Source of the DNA: UBA1426 sp052034085
Lineage (GTDB): Bacteria > Bacillota > Clostridia > Peptostreptococcales > Anaerovoracaceae
Reading direction: 5' to 3'
NCBI GenBank assembly: GCA_052034085.1
Contig: JBPOJA010000011.1
Location: 62,001-126,000 of the forward strand
Length of the DNA stretch: 64,000 nucleotides
Of the stretch, positions 1 to 8,991 are shown one piece after another. A model generated the notes under the pieces. The model searched no databases, was not told where the DNA came from, and worked only from the letters and a program-made list of their open reading frames with translations. The translations under genes and the position numbers were made by a program. How positions within the stretch are numbered: the first letter of the stretch is position 1; each line of letters opens with the position of its first letter.

Positions 1-210
1 AAAGTTGAAAACTCTGTCATATCCAGAAATGTCATCGTGAGAGAGGGCGCAGTTGTCAAGGATTCGGTAATAATGCAGAATACAGAGATTATGAAAGGCG
101 TAAGCCTTGACCATGTGATACTTGACAAGGATGTGATAGTGAGGGAGAATCGGGTGTTGTCAGGGCATATTACCTACCCGGTGGTGGTAGAGAAAGGCAG
201 TATTGTATAA
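1..210 (+). CDS. glgD: GlgD-like glucose-1-phosphate adenylyltransferase subunit, C-terminal end only
   Basis: Only the last 69 codons lie in the window; the gene enters from the left edge and ends in TAA at 208-210. The peptide is a run of short hydrophobic repeats (ENSVIS, KDSVIM, LDHVIL), the left-handed beta-helix that closes ADP-glucose pyrophosphorylases. The family makes ADP-glucose, the donor used by glycogen synthase, whose gene starts at the very next base. The ending (SGHITYPVVVEKGSIV) looks more like GlgD than GlgC, but that choice is uncertain because the nucleotidyltransferase domain lies outside the window. Confidence 0.75.
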   Translation, partial: KVENSVISRNVIVREGAVVKDSVIMQNTEIMKGVSLDHVILDKDVIVRENRVLSGHITYPVVVEKGSIV

Positions 211-1638
211 TTGAATATTTTATTTGTAAGCAGCGAAGCTTATCCGTTTGCCAAAACGGGGGGTCTTGCCGATGTTGTGGGTAGCCTGCCGGCCGAACTT
301 AATAAACATGAAGCAGATGCAAGAGTTATGCTGCCGCTTTATAAAAGAATTAAGGATGAATATGCACCATCCCTGACTTTTCATGGAGCTTATACGATTA
401 AACTCAGCTGGAGAGATTGCTATTGCGGTCTTTTCAGCATGGAATACAATGAAGTGGTTTACTATTTCATTGATAACGAACAGTATTTTTACAGGGATGA
501 TCTTTACGGCCATTATGATGATGGAGAAAGGTTTGCATATTTCTCAAAGGCAGCTCTTGAAGCCTTGAGATATCTGGATTTTGAACCGGATATCCTTCAT
601 TTAAGCGACTGGCAGACTGCTTTGATTCCCGTGTTCCTTAAGCTCCAGTATCAGGCAGATGATTACTATAGAAACCTGAGAACCGTATTTACAATACATA
701 ACATCGAATATCAGGGCAGATACGGTAAAGAGATGCTCAAAGATGTGCTGGGCATTGGCTCTAAAGATGCAGGCCTTCTTATGATGGACGGCGATGTGAA
801 TTATATGAAAGGGGCAATTGTGGCATGCGACAGGTTGACTACAGTAAGCCCCAGTTATGCGGAGGAAATCAAATATCCTTTTTATGCACACGGACTTCAT
901 AATATAATCAAAGAAAACAGCTACAAATTATCGGGCATAATCAACGGTATAGATTATAAGCAGTTCAATCCCTACAGAGATAAAGCCCTGGCTGTCAGAT
1001 ATTCAAGGAATAGCTGGCAGAAAAAAGAAGACAACAAACTGGCTCTTATGGAAGAGCTAAACATGAATTATGAGGCAGGGAAGCCTCTGATAGGAATGGT
1101 GGGCCGGCTTGCCGAACATAAGGGAATTCCCTTAGTTATCAGGGTGTTTGAGCAGATGCTCGAGCTGGGAGCTTCTTTTGTTATTCTGGGCACGGGAGAT
1201 TATCATTTCGAGAGATTCTTCAGCGCAAAAGCAGGCCAGCACCCGGAGCATGTTGCTTTTGTGAGCACGTTTTCCCCCTTAATGGCCAATCGGATATATG
1301 CCGGTGCCGACTTGTTCCTTATGCCGTCTATAAGTGAACCATGTGGCCTGGCACAAATGATAGCTTTACGCTACGGTACAATTCCCATAGTAAGGGCAAC
1401 GGGAGGATTAAAGGACTCAATCCAGGCTTATAACCCCCAGACAGGGAAAGGCAATGGCATAAATTTCGAATCAGTCAATGCACATGACATGCTGGACGCC
1501 GTATACAGAGCCATTGCTTTATACAAAGATGAAATTCACAGAGAAAATCTTATTCAGAACGCATTTGCCAGCGATTTTTCCTGGAAACGCTCGGCAAAGG
1601 AATACATTAAACTATATAATTCATTGGTTATATCTTAA
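211..1638 (+). CDS. glgA: Glycogen synthase (ADP-glucose type, GT5)
   Basis: The product (475 aa, normal for the family) elongates alpha-1,4-glucan chains from ADP-glucose. The N-terminal glucosyltransferase loop KTGGLADV begins at Lys15, and the C-terminal Rossmann half carries SEPCGL with the conserved Glu at 376. The start is TTG, directly after the glgD stop codon, with AGAAAGG about 13 bases upstream; the sequence NILFVSSEAYPFAKTGG matches the usual N-terminus, so this start is secure. It belongs to a glycogen operon with glgD before and glgP after. The branching enzyme glgB is not in the visible part. Confidence 0.97.
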   Translation: MNILFVSSEAYPFAKTGGLADVVGSLPAELNKHEADARVMLPLYKRIKDEYAPSLTFHGAYTIKLSWRDCYCGLFSMEYNEVVYYFIDNEQYFYRDDLYGHYDDGERFAYFSKAALEALRYLDFEPDILHLSDWQTALIPVFLKLQYQADDYYRNLRTVFTIHNIEYQGRYGKEMLKDVLGIGSKDAGLLMMDGDVNYMKGAIVACDRLTTVSPSYAEEIKYPFYAHGLHNIIKENSYKLSGIINGIDYKQFNPYRDKALAVRYSRNSWQKKEDNKLALMEELNMNYEAGKPLIGMVGRLAEHKGIPLVIRVFEQMLELGASFVILGTGDYHFERFFSAKAGQHPEHVAFVSTFSPLMANRIYAGADLFLMPSISEPCGLAQMIALRYGTIPIVRATGGLKDSIQAYNPQTGKGNGINFESVNAHDMLDAVYRAIALYKDEIHRENLIQNAFASDFSWKRSAKEYIKLYNSLVIS

Positions 1639-1651
1639 GAAAGGAAATTCT

Positions 1652-4114
1652 ATGCACTCAATTTGTAATGATAGTATATGCAATGCTGAAGAACTGCAGG
1701 AGCTAATAACCGCAAAATTATTAAGACAGCAGGGCACAGACCCCAAATCAGCGACAAAGGAGGAGTTTTACAGAGCTACAGCTACGGTTATACGGGACCT
1801 GATGTCCGAAATGAACACCAAAACTCACGATGAGGGCAATGCCCATAAATCAAAGCAGGTTTATTATTTGTCCATGGAGTTTCTGCCGGGAACATCCTTG
1901 CGCAATAATGTCTTTAATCTTAGGCTAAACGATGCTTTCAACGAAGCTGTAAAAAACCTGGGGGGAGATCCCGAGGAACTGTTTGCAATGGATCCCGATG
2001 CCGGCCTGGGGAACGGTGGTCTGGGCAGGCTGGCTTCCTGCTATCTTGATGCCGGAGCGAGCCTTGGAATGGGAATTCATGGAATGTCAATATGCTACGA
2101 ATACGGTATTTTTAAGCAGGTAATAGAAAATGGCAGACAGAAAGAGCTCCCGGATGACTGGCTTAATCTTGGAAGCGTATGGCTAAGGGAGAAAAGCAAG
2201 GAGGTCAAGGAAGTCCGCTTCGGTGGAAAGCTTAAGGAAATCTGGAACGAGAAGGGCGAACTGAAACTCCAGCATGAGAACTATGATACAGTCCTTGCCA
2301 TACCCATGGACATGCTTGTTTCGGGCTACGACAGCACAGTTGTAAATAAGCTCAGGCTTTGGAAATCCACATCACCCATAAGTATAGACATGGAGTTATT
2401 TGCCAAGGGCCAGTATCTGAAGGCCATGAAGCAGAAGCACATGGCAGAAGTCATTTCCAAGATACTTTATCCGGAAGATGCTCATGAGGAAGGAAAAACT
2501 TTGCGCATGATGCAGCAATATTTTTTCATTTCCGCCTCTATGCAAACCATTGTCGAAAAACATCTTAATAATTTCCCGGATCTGGACAACTTTGCAGATC
2601 TGGTTGCCATACACATAAACGATACGCATCCTACCATGGCAATACCGGAACTATTGCGGATATTCATGGATGAACACGGTTATCCCTGGGATAAAGCATG
2701 GGAAATTGTGTCTGCGTCGATTTCTTACACAAATCATACAATCATGTCGGAAGCACTGGAAGTCTGGCCTGAAGAGCTTTTTGCCAAGCTTCTTCCAAGA
2801 ATTCACTCCATCGTATGGGAGATAAACAGAAGATTGCTGGGCAAGCTCAGAGATAGTTTCCAAGGGAATGATAAAATGCAGGAAGAAATGGCCATCATTC
2901 ACAACGGGAAGCTTCGCATGGCCAATCTTTGCGTGGCAACGGCTCATAAGATAAACGGAGTATCCGCACTCCATAGCGGCATAATCAGAAATAATCTGTT
3001 TAAGGGCTTTTCTGAACTCTACCCTGAAAGATTCACCAACGTGACCAATGGGATCGCATACAGACGCTGGCTTTGTCAGGCTAATCCGGACTTGTCAGCA
3101 TTGCTGGATGAGCTCATTGGCACCGGTTACAGGAAAGATGCCAGGGAGCTGGAAAAGTTCAAAGCCTTCAGGGAAGATGATGGTGTTTTGAATAGACTTG
3201 CTGAAATTAAACGTATAAACAAAGAAAAAATGGCCAAATATATATTTGACCATAATGGAATTACGGTTAACCTCGATTCTATTTTTGATGTTCAAGTCAA
3301 AAGAATACACGAATATAAACGCCAGCTTCTTAATCTTGTGCATATTATCCATTTGTATCTTGACATATTGGAAAACCCCTGGAAAGACCATTTTCCCCGG
3401 ACTTTTATTTTTGCGGGAAAATCAGCGGCCGGCTATCATCTGGCAAAGGAAATCATCAGGCTTGCCTACAATCTGTCCGTTGTTATAAATAATGACCCGA
3501 GGGTAGGTGACCTGCTGAAAGTAATCTTCCTTGAAAACTATTCAGTGAGCCAGTCGGAAATAATTATGCCTGCAGCGGAAGTGTCGGAGCAGATATCACT
3601 GGCCGGTAAAGAGGCTTCCGGAACAGGCAACATGAAACTTATGATAAATGGTGCGATTACTCTGGGTACGATGGATGGTGCCAATGTAGAGATTCATGAG
3701 GCTGTGGGCGATGACAATATGTTTTTATTCGGCATGAAGGTAGAAGAAGTTGAGGCTTTAAGAAATTCCGGAACTTACAGTCCCTGGAGCTACTATAGAA
3801 ATGATGAAAATGTTGCAGGCATCGTCGGCTTCATGTCCGGACGCATAAACGGTGAAAGCTTCGGTGAGCTGCTGAATTATCTGGGTACGGGATTTGATGG
3901 CACTGCAGACCCTTACTTCATCGTAGCTGATTTTAATTCATACAGAGAAGCCCATAAACGACTTGCCGGTGCTTACAGGAATACGAGATTATGGAACCGG
4001 ATGTCACTTACGAACATTGCTTCAGCCGGAATTTTTTCTGCTGACAGGGCAGTGCAGGAATATTGCGATAATATTTGGAACGTTAAAGCTTTGAAGGTTG
4101 GAAATGGCATATAA
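1652..4114 (+). CDS. glgP: Glycogen/alpha-glucan phosphorylase (GT35)
   Basis: The enzyme releases glucose-1-phosphate from glycogen using phosphate and pyridoxal phosphate. The 820-aa product is full length. Visible motifs are GLGNGGLGRLASCYLDAGAS in the N-terminal half and the cofactor site EASGTGNMKLMINGA, with the PLP-binding lysine at about 662. The open frame extends upstream into glgA, but the ATG at 1652 has AAGGAA about 5 bases before it and gives a normal N-terminus, so it is the chosen start. It sits 13 bases after glgA and overlaps the next gene by 11 bases, consistent with one mRNA for storage and mobilisation. Confidence 0.96.
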   Translation: MHSICNDSICNAEELQELITAKLLRQQGTDPKSATKEEFYRATATVIRDLMSEMNTKTHDEGNAHKSKQVYYLSMEFLPGTSLRNNVFNLRLNDAFNEAVKNLGGDPEELFAMDPDAGLGNGGLGRLASCYLDAGASLGMGIHGMSICYEYGIFKQVIENGRQKELPDDWLNLGSVWLREKSKEVKEVRFGGKLKEIWNEKGELKLQHENYDTVLAIPMDMLVSGYDSTVVNKLRLWKSTSPISIDMELFAKGQYLKAMKQKHMAEVISKILYPEDAHEEGKTLRMMQQYFFISASMQTIVEKHLNNFPDLDNFADLVAIHINDTHPTMAIPELLRIFMDEHGYPWDKAWEIVSASISYTNHTIMSEALEVWPEELFAKLLPRIHSIVWEINRRLLGKLRDSFQGNDKMQEEMAIIHNGKLRMANLCVATAHKINGVSALHSGIIRNNLFKGFSELYPERFTNVTNGIAYRRWLCQANPDLSALLDELIGTGYRKDARELEKFKAFREDDGVLNRLAEIKRINKEKMAKYIFDHNGITVNLDSIFDVQVKRIHEYKRQLLNLVHIIHLYLDILENPWKDHFPRTFIFAGKSAAGYHLAKEIIRLAYNLSVVINNDPRVGDLLKVIFLENYSVSQSEIIMPAAEVSEQISLAGKEASGTGNMKLMINGAITLGTMDGANVEIHEAVGDDNMFLFGMKVEEVEALRNSGTYSPWSYYRNDENVAGIVGFMSGRINGESFGELLNYLGTGFDGTADPYFIVADFNSYREAHKRLAGAYRNTRLWNRMSLTNIASAGIFSADRAVQEYCDNIWNVKALKVGNGI

Positions 4115-5588
4115 AAAAGCAGATAAAAAAGAGTTTAAATGTCCTTCTTACATGGGGCGGGGTTTGATGTACCAGATTTTTCCGGATAGATTTAAAAGAA
4201 GCCCGGAATACAAGGCCCCGGCTATGAATAAAAACTATGTTCTGAGGGATGATTGGGGAGGCATACCCAATTATCTGCCTGACAACGGTGTTGTGCTGAA
4301 TAATGATTTCTTCGGAGGAAACATAAAGGGTATAATTGAGGAGCTTCCTTATCTCGCAGAGCTGGGAGTAACCATAATTTATATGAACCCTATTTTCGAA
4401 GCTTTTTCCAATCACAGGTATGATACAGCCGATTACAAGAAGATTGATCCGCTTCTGGGCACGGAGGATGATTTTAAAGAACTGTGCAGGAAAGCCGGAG
4501 AAAAGGGCATAAAAATTGTGTTAGACGGAGTTTTCAATCATACCGGCAGCGACAGCATTTATTTCAATAAAAACGGACGTTACCCGGAAGTTGGCGCTTA
4601 TCAGAGCAAGGATTCTCCTTACTACAGCTGGTACAGGTTTATAGATTATCCTGACAATTATGAGAGCTGGTGGGGAGTTGATACTTTGCCCCATGTCAAT
4701 GAAGGTGACCCTTCCTATCTTGATTTCATCCTGAACGACGAAGATTCGGTGGTTAAACACTGGCTTAAGGCAGGAGCATCCGGCTTCAGGCTTGATGTTG
4801 TGGATGAGCTTCCGGACGTGTTTTTGGACAGATTCAGAGAAGTGGTCAAGGAATGGGACAAAGATGCGGTTATAATAGGTGAAGTATGGGAAGATGCCGC
4901 CACTAAAATAAGCTACGGCCAGAAACGGCATTATCTTGACGGCACCCAGCTGGACAGTGTAATGAATTACCCGTTGCGCACCGGCATCCTGGATTTCTTT
5001 GAAGACAGAATAACCGGCAAAGAATTTCTGAAAGCAATAGGAGAACTGGAGAAAAATTATCCTGAAACAGTTTTCTATGGGTTAATGAATATCCTGGGAA
5101 CTCATGATACGGAAAGAATACTGAGTATTCTGGGCCAGAGAAAGCTATTTGCAGCTTTGCCTACCTGGGCACTCATGCCCGGAATACCTTGTCTTTATTA
5201 TGGAGATGAAAACGGTATGGAGGGCGGAAAAGATCCTCTCAACAGGGGATGTTTTGAGCCTGAGAAAAGAAACGTTGATATTTACAGACACTTCAGAAAG
5301 CTGTTCGCTTTCAAAAGTAAACTGGAAGCTATTGACGATTTAAGTAAAATGAAGTACGAAGCTTCTGAACAAGGAGATGACTACTATGATTTTCAGAGAA
5401 AGGGGAAGAAGGCGCGCCTTATTGTCTGCACCCAGAGAAAGGGTAAAAGGACCATTAATCTGAAGCTTAAAGCCAAAGAAGAAGTGCATGACTTCTTTAT
5501 AAGCGGAAATGTTTATATGAAGGATTTTACACAGTTCATTATGAGAGGATGTTCTTCTTTTGCTGTTATCATTGAAAAAAAGGCTTGA
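4104..5588 (+). CDS. Alpha-amylase family glycosidase (GH13), cyclomaltodextrinase/neopullulanase-like
   Basis: This is an intracellular alpha-glucan hydrolase of about 494 aa with no signal peptide. The four GH13 regions are present: DGVFNHTG, GFRLDVVDE with nucleophile Asp231, IIGEVWED with acid/base Glu260, and LGTHDTER with Asp335. The opening (GRGLMYQIFPDRF) is typical of cyclomaltodextrinase/neopullulanase relatives, but the extra N-terminal dimerisation domain of classic members is missing. It is not a branching enzyme. ATG 4104 is preferred over TTG 4098 because AAGG lies 6 bases before the ATG. As the last gene of the glycogen operon it probably trims or debranches maltodextrins; exact specificity is unknown. 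Confidence 0.9.
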   Translation: MAYKKADKKEFKCPSYMGRGLMYQIFPDRFKRSPEYKAPAMNKNYVLRDDWGGIPNYLPDNGVVLNNDFFGGNIKGIIEELPYLAELGVTIIYMNPIFEAFSNHRYDTADYKKIDPLLGTEDDFKELCRKAGEKGIKIVLDGVFNHTGSDSIYFNKNGRYPEVGAYQSKDSPYYSWYRFIDYPDNYESWWGVDTLPHVNEGDPSYLDFILNDEDSVVKHWLKAGASGFRLDVVDELPDVFLDRFREVVKEWDKDAVIIGEVWEDAATKISYGQKRHYLDGTQLDSVMNYPLRTGILDFFEDRITGKEFLKAIGELEKNYPETVFYGLMNILGTHDTERILSILGQRKLFAALPTWALMPGIPCLYYGDENGMEGGKDPLNRGCFEPEKRNVDIYRHFRKLFAFKSKLEAIDDLSKMKYEASEQGDDYYDFQRKGKKARLIVCTQRKGKRTINLKLKAKEEVHDFFISGNVYMKDFTQFIMRGCSSFAVIIEKKA

Positions 5589-5612
5589 CATTTATTTTTT
5601 TTGCTATATATT
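5585..5612 (+). promoter_or_regulatory. Promoter of the marR-fab operon
   Basis: A perfect -35 box TTGACA (5585-5590) overlaps the stop codon of the GH13 gene. It is followed after 16 bases by TATATT (5607-5612) as the -10 box. Transcription would start near 5619, leaving a leader of about 65 bases before the marR ATG. The -10 box is covered by the inverted repeat described next. Confidence 0.7.
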
Positions 5613-5631
5613 TAGATAGACTAACTAAATA
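5609..5631. promoter_or_regulatory. Inverted repeat, likely operator of the MarR regulator
   Basis: TATTTAG (5609-5615) and CTAAATA (5625-5631) form a perfect 7-bp inverted repeat around a 9-base spacer, with an inner TTAG/CTAA pair. It covers the end of the -10 box and the predicted transcription start, where a repressor would block initiation. Since the first gene of the operon is a MarR repressor, autoregulation plus control of the fab genes is the simplest reading. The binding protein is inferred. Confidence 0.65.
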
Positions 5632-5684
5632 AATTTACAATTTGGTCGATGCAGTTCTGTGAATATGAAGAAAGGAAGGTTTAA

Positions 5685-6149
5685 ATGGGCAGTTTCGAAC
5701 TTATGCTTAACAATCTCTTGCAAGAGACTTTTAAGGATATTCTTAAGGTGGAAGAACTTGTTCTCAAGAGAACAGCTCCTGAACTTTCTGTTTCCGAAGT
5801 CCAGCTGCTGGAGGAGGTAAAATCAGCCCGGGATCCAACTGTCAGCGATCTGGCAGAGGCTATGGATATTGCGGCACCTTCAGCTACTGTTGCCATCAAC
5901 AAACTGGTGAAAAAAGGTTTCTTAATCAAGGAAAAAAATGAACAGGATGGCCGTTCTGTGGTGGTAAGGCTTACCCGCGAAGGAGAAAAAATCAATCGTC
6001 TGAGTCATTATATAAGGATGAAACTTGTGAGAGCGGCAGTCTCCGGACTGGATGATGATGAAAAGCAATCCCTGTTGAGAGGCGCAGAAAGGCTGGAGGA
6101 ATTCTTTAAAAACAGAGTGCTGAGATACGGAGGCATAAATGAGTTTTAA
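5685..6149 (+). CDS. MarR-family regulator of the fatty-acid synthesis operon (FabT-like position)
   Basis: A 154-aa winged-helix DNA-binding protein of MarR type. The recognition region reads TVSDLAEAMDIAAPSATVAI (about residues 46-65) and the wing carries DGRSVVVRLTREG. Its start is secure: AAAGGAAGG lies 5 bases before the ATG. Its last 11 bases overlap fabH. A MarR gene heading a fab operon is well known in Firmicutes, where FabT of streptococci represses the pathway in response to acyl-ACP; a similar role is inferred here from position and from the inverted repeat on its own promoter. Confidence 0.88.
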   Translation: MGSFELMLNNLLQETFKDILKVEELVLKRTAPELSVSEVQLLEEVKSARDPTVSDLAEAMDIAAPSATVAINKLVKKGFLIKEKNEQDGRSVVVRLTREGEKINRLSHYIRMKLVRAAVSGLDDDEKQSLLRGAERLEEFFKNRVLRYGGINEF

Positions 6150-7092
6150 TATAACAGGTACAGGAAGGTCTCATCCCGAATTTGTTCTGGACAATGCTAT
6201 GTTGTCGGAGATTGTTGACACTGATGACGAGTGGATTGTATCCAGAACAGGCATCAATACCAGGTTTGTATGCACCAAAGAGGATATTACCCAGCTTTCG
6301 GTGGATGCATCGCTAAAGGCCCTGAAGAATGCCGGTCTTGGGCCGGAAGAGCTGGACCTGATTATCTGTTCCACAATGAAAGGTGACTATGCAACTCCGT
6401 CTTTGGCTTGCTTAGTGCAGAAAGAAATTGGAGCGAAATGTCCTGCCATGGATTTGAATGCGGCCTGTTCGGGGTTTGTTTATGGCCTGGACATGGCACA
6501 GGCATATTTTGATGCAGGCAAAGTGGAAAAGGTTCTTCTGGTAGGTGCGGAGACTATGACCAGACACCTGGACTGGAGCGACAGATCAACATGTGTTCTG
6601 TTCGGTGATGGTGCGGGAGCTGTTGTGCTGGAAAAAGGCAAGGGTCTGAAATCTATTAAAATTACAGCTAAAGGTGATGACCAGTTACTGGTAATCGGAA
6701 GCACTTTCAGCAAAAGTCCGTATGGCTTACAGGAAGAAAAAGACCCACATTTCCGCATGAAAGGAAAGGAAGTTTTCAGATTTGCCGTCACTTCGGTCCT
6801 TAAAGACGTAAGAGATGTAATGGATGAAGCCGGAGTCAGGGTTGAAGATGTAACAATGTTACTGCCTCATCAGGCAAACTTAAGAGTTTTTCAGGCAGTT
6901 AAGGACAAACTGGGCTTCACTGAAGACCAGATTGCCGTAGGCATCGATCATTACGGCAACACTTCTTCAGCCAGCATCCCTTTGCTTCTGGACGAACTGG
7001 TGGAAGAGGGAAGGCTGAAAAAAGGGGATATAGTTGTAATGACGGCTTTCGGCGGAGGTTTAACCACGGGAGCCTGTGTAATAGAGTTATAA
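6139..7092 (+). CDS. fabH: 3-oxoacyl-ACP synthase III (KAS III)
   Basis: FabH starts fatty-acid synthesis by condensing acetyl-CoA (or a branched acyl-CoA) with malonyl-ACP. The product is 317 aa. The catalytic triad is complete: Cys110 in NAACSGF, His244 in LPHQAN, and Asn274 in YGNTSSAS. The ATG at 6139 has GGAGG 5 bases upstream and overlaps the end of marR, so the two are probably translationally coupled. Only 37 bases separate it from fabK, leaving no room for the acpP gene often found in this spot in clostridia. Confidence 0.96.
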   Translation: MSFNITGTGRSHPEFVLDNAMLSEIVDTDDEWIVSRTGINTRFVCTKEDITQLSVDASLKALKNAGLGPEELDLIICSTMKGDYATPSLACLVQKEIGAKCPAMDLNAACSGFVYGLDMAQAYFDAGKVEKVLLVGAETMTRHLDWSDRSTCVLFGDGAGAVVLEKGKGLKSIKITAKGDDQLLVIGSTFSKSPYGLQEEKDPHFRMKGKEVFRFAVTSVLKDVRDVMDEAGVRVEDVTMLLPHQANLRVFQAVKDKLGFTEDQIAVGIDHYGNTSSASIPLLLDELVEEGRLKKGDIVVMTAFGGGLTTGACVIEL

Positions 7093-7129
7093 ATGTTAAG
7101 AATTTAAGATTCAAGATCGGGGAGAAAAT

Positions 7130-8074
7130 ATGAAGACTAAAATTACTGAGCTTTTGGGAATCGAATATCCTGTTCTGCAGGGAGGCATGGCATGGGTTGC
7201 CAATGCATCATTGGCATCAGCAGTATCAGCGGGAGGCGGGCTGGGAGTGGTAGCAGCAGCTAATGCGCCTGCGGATATCGTTCGTGATGAGATAAGGAAA
7301 GTAAGGGAGGCAACTGACAAACCTTTTGCTGTAAATATCATGATGTTAAGCCCTTTTGCAGATGATATAGCGAAACTGGTAATTGATGAAAAAGTGGGTG
7401 TGGTAACTACGGGAGCCGGAATGCCCTCCAAATACATAGAAGATTGGCTGAATGCAGGCATAATAGTTATTCCCGTGGTAGCCTCCAGCAGCATGGCCAA
7501 AATGGTGGCCAGGTCCGGAGCCGCGGCTGTTATTGCTGAAGGAAGCGAAGCCGGGGGCCATATAGGGGAACTGGGGACCATGACAATAGTGCCCCAGGTA
7601 AGAGATGCTGTTGATATACCGGTTATTGCTGCAGGAGGCATTGCAGATGGAAGGGGGATGGCGGCAGCCTTCATGCTGGGAGCAGAAGGAGTACAGCTGG
7701 GAACCCGGTTTGTAGTGGCTTCAGAGTCCACAGTGCACCCGATTTATAAGGAGAAGATATTAAAGGCAAAAGATATCGATACCATGACAACAGGCAAAAG
7801 ACTTGGTCATCCGGTGCGGGCTCTTAAAACGACTTTTACAAGACAGTTTATGAAAAACGAAAACGATATGGAAAAGACGCTGGAAGAGCTTGAAGCTTTC
7901 GGTGCAGGCGCTTTAAGGAAAGCCGTTATTGACGGAAATGAAAAAGACGGATGTTTTATGGCCGGTCAATGCGCAGGGCTGGTTAACAAAGAGCAAAGTG
8001 CGGCAGAAATAATCAGAGAAATCACTAAAGAAGCAGAAGAATTATTGCAGGGTGGTGTGAAATGGGTAAAATAG
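7130..8074 (+). CDS. fabK: Enoyl-ACP reductase II (FMN-dependent)
   Basis: FabK reduces trans-2-enoyl-ACP in the last step of each elongation cycle. It is a 314-aa flavoprotein of the nitronate-monooxygenase fold. Typical features are QGGMAWVANASLASAVSAGG near the N-terminus, the phosphate-binding segment EGSEAGGHIG near 145, and PVIAAGGIADGRGMAAAF near 163-180. The start has GGGGAG 7 bases upstream. Its 3' end overlaps fabD by 13 bases. No fabI or fabL occurs in the window, so FabK is the only enoyl reductase seen here. Confidence 0.95.
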   Translation: MKTKITELLGIEYPVLQGGMAWVANASLASAVSAGGGLGVVAAANAPADIVRDEIRKVREATDKPFAVNIMMLSPFADDIAKLVIDEKVGVVTTGAGMPSKYIEDWLNAGIIVIPVVASSSMAKMVARSGAAAVIAEGSEAGGHIGELGTMTIVPQVRDAVDIPVIAAGGIADGRGMAAAFMLGAEGVQLGTRFVVASESTVHPIYKEKILKAKDIDTMTTGKRLGHPVRALKTTFTRQFMKNENDMEKTLEELEAFGAGALRKAVIDGNEKDGCFMAGQCAGLVNKEQSAAEIIREITKEAEELLQGGVKWVK

Positions 8075-8991
8075 CATTTTTATTTTCAGGGCAGGGCGCC
8101 CAATATCCGGGGATGGGCAAGGAATTGATGGAAAGTTCGGTAAAGGCCGGAGAAGTTTTCAGGATGGCTGATAAAATCCGGCCCGGAACCAGCCTGCAGT
8201 GCTTTGAAGGCACAATGGAAGAACTGCAGCAGACTGAAAATACTCAGCCCTGTATATTTGCCGTGGCTACGGCTGCAGCAGAGGCTTTGGACGAGGCCGG
8301 AATTGTTCCGGACTTGCTGGCAGGTTTTTCAGCAGGCGAAGTCGCCGCCTTAGCTTACGGAGGCTATCTGAAGAAAGAAGAGGCTTTCTCTTATATCATT
8401 GAAAGAGCAAAAAGTATGCAGCACAGCGGCAGAAAAAATCCCGGACTCATGTATGCGGTGCTGGGTTTAAATTGCGATAAAGTAGATAACCTTTGCAAAG
8501 AAGAAGAGGGCTGGTATCCCGTGAATTTCAATACAGAAGCACAGGTTTCAGTTGCCTGCAGCCTGGCTGCCGCATCCGGATTTGAGGAAGCCATAACTCA
8601 GGCCGGCGGCAAGGCAATCAAACTGCCTGTCAGCGGAGCATTTCACTCGCCTCTTATGAAATGTGCAAAAGAGAGCCTTGAGGAGAAGTTCTGCAACCTC
8701 GGTTTTCACGAGGGAAGTATCCCTGTATATGCCAACCTTACGGCAAAACCTTACAGCTCCAGGGACGAAATGTTCAGACAAATAAACTCACCTGTGCTTT
8801 GGTATCAGACTATCCTGAACATGGAAAGAGATGGTGCAGATATTTTCATTGAGGTCGGTCCGGGGAAAACTCTGAGAAATATGGTTAAGAAAATTCTCCC
8901 TGATGCAAAAATATTTAATGTGGAGGACAAAGCAAGCCTGGATAAAACCATTGATGAAATCAATCGATTGAAGGAGGCTGGAGATGCTTAA
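8062..8991 (+). CDS. fabD: Malonyl-CoA:ACP transacylase
   Basis: FabD loads malonyl groups onto acyl carrier protein. The 309-aa product has the N-terminal FSGQGAQYPGMGKEL motif, the nucleophile Ser90 in GFSAGE, and the catalytic His195 in GAFHSPL. The residue before the serine is Phe where E. coli has His; this position varies in the family, so I do not treat it as a defect. The gene overlaps fabK by 13 bases and fabG by 8, consistent with coupled translation of the elongation module. Confidence 0.95.
   Translation: MGKIAFLFSGQGAQYPGMGKELMESSVKAGEVFRMADKIRPGTSLQCFEGTMEELQQTENTQPCIFAVATAAAEALDEAGIVPDLLAGFSAGEVAALAYGGYLKKEEAFSYIIERAKSMQHSGRKNPGLMYAVLGLNCDKVDNLCKEEEGWYPVNFNTEAQVSVACSLAAASGFEEAITQAGGKAIKLPVSGAFHSPLMKCAKESLEEKFCNLGFHEGSIPVYANLTAKPYSSRDEMFRQINSPVLWYQTILNMERDGADIFIEVGPGKTLRNMVKKILPDAKIFNVEDKASLDKTIDEINRLKEAGDA

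Noticed and set aside
1478..1651. Upstream extension of the glgP reading frame into glgA
   Set aside because: It gives 58 residues unlike any phosphorylase N-terminus, while ATG 1652 has a proper ribosome site and family-like start.
7111..7731. 206-codon minus-strand frame opposite fabK
   Set aside because: Composition is rich in Ser, Ala, Pro and Thr as expected for the complement of a coding gene; it has no ribosome site or family resemblance.
8323..8340. GFSAGE instead of GHSxGE in FabD as a broken active site
   Set aside because: The nucleophile serine and the catalytic His195 are present, and the residue before the serine varies among bacterial FabD proteins.
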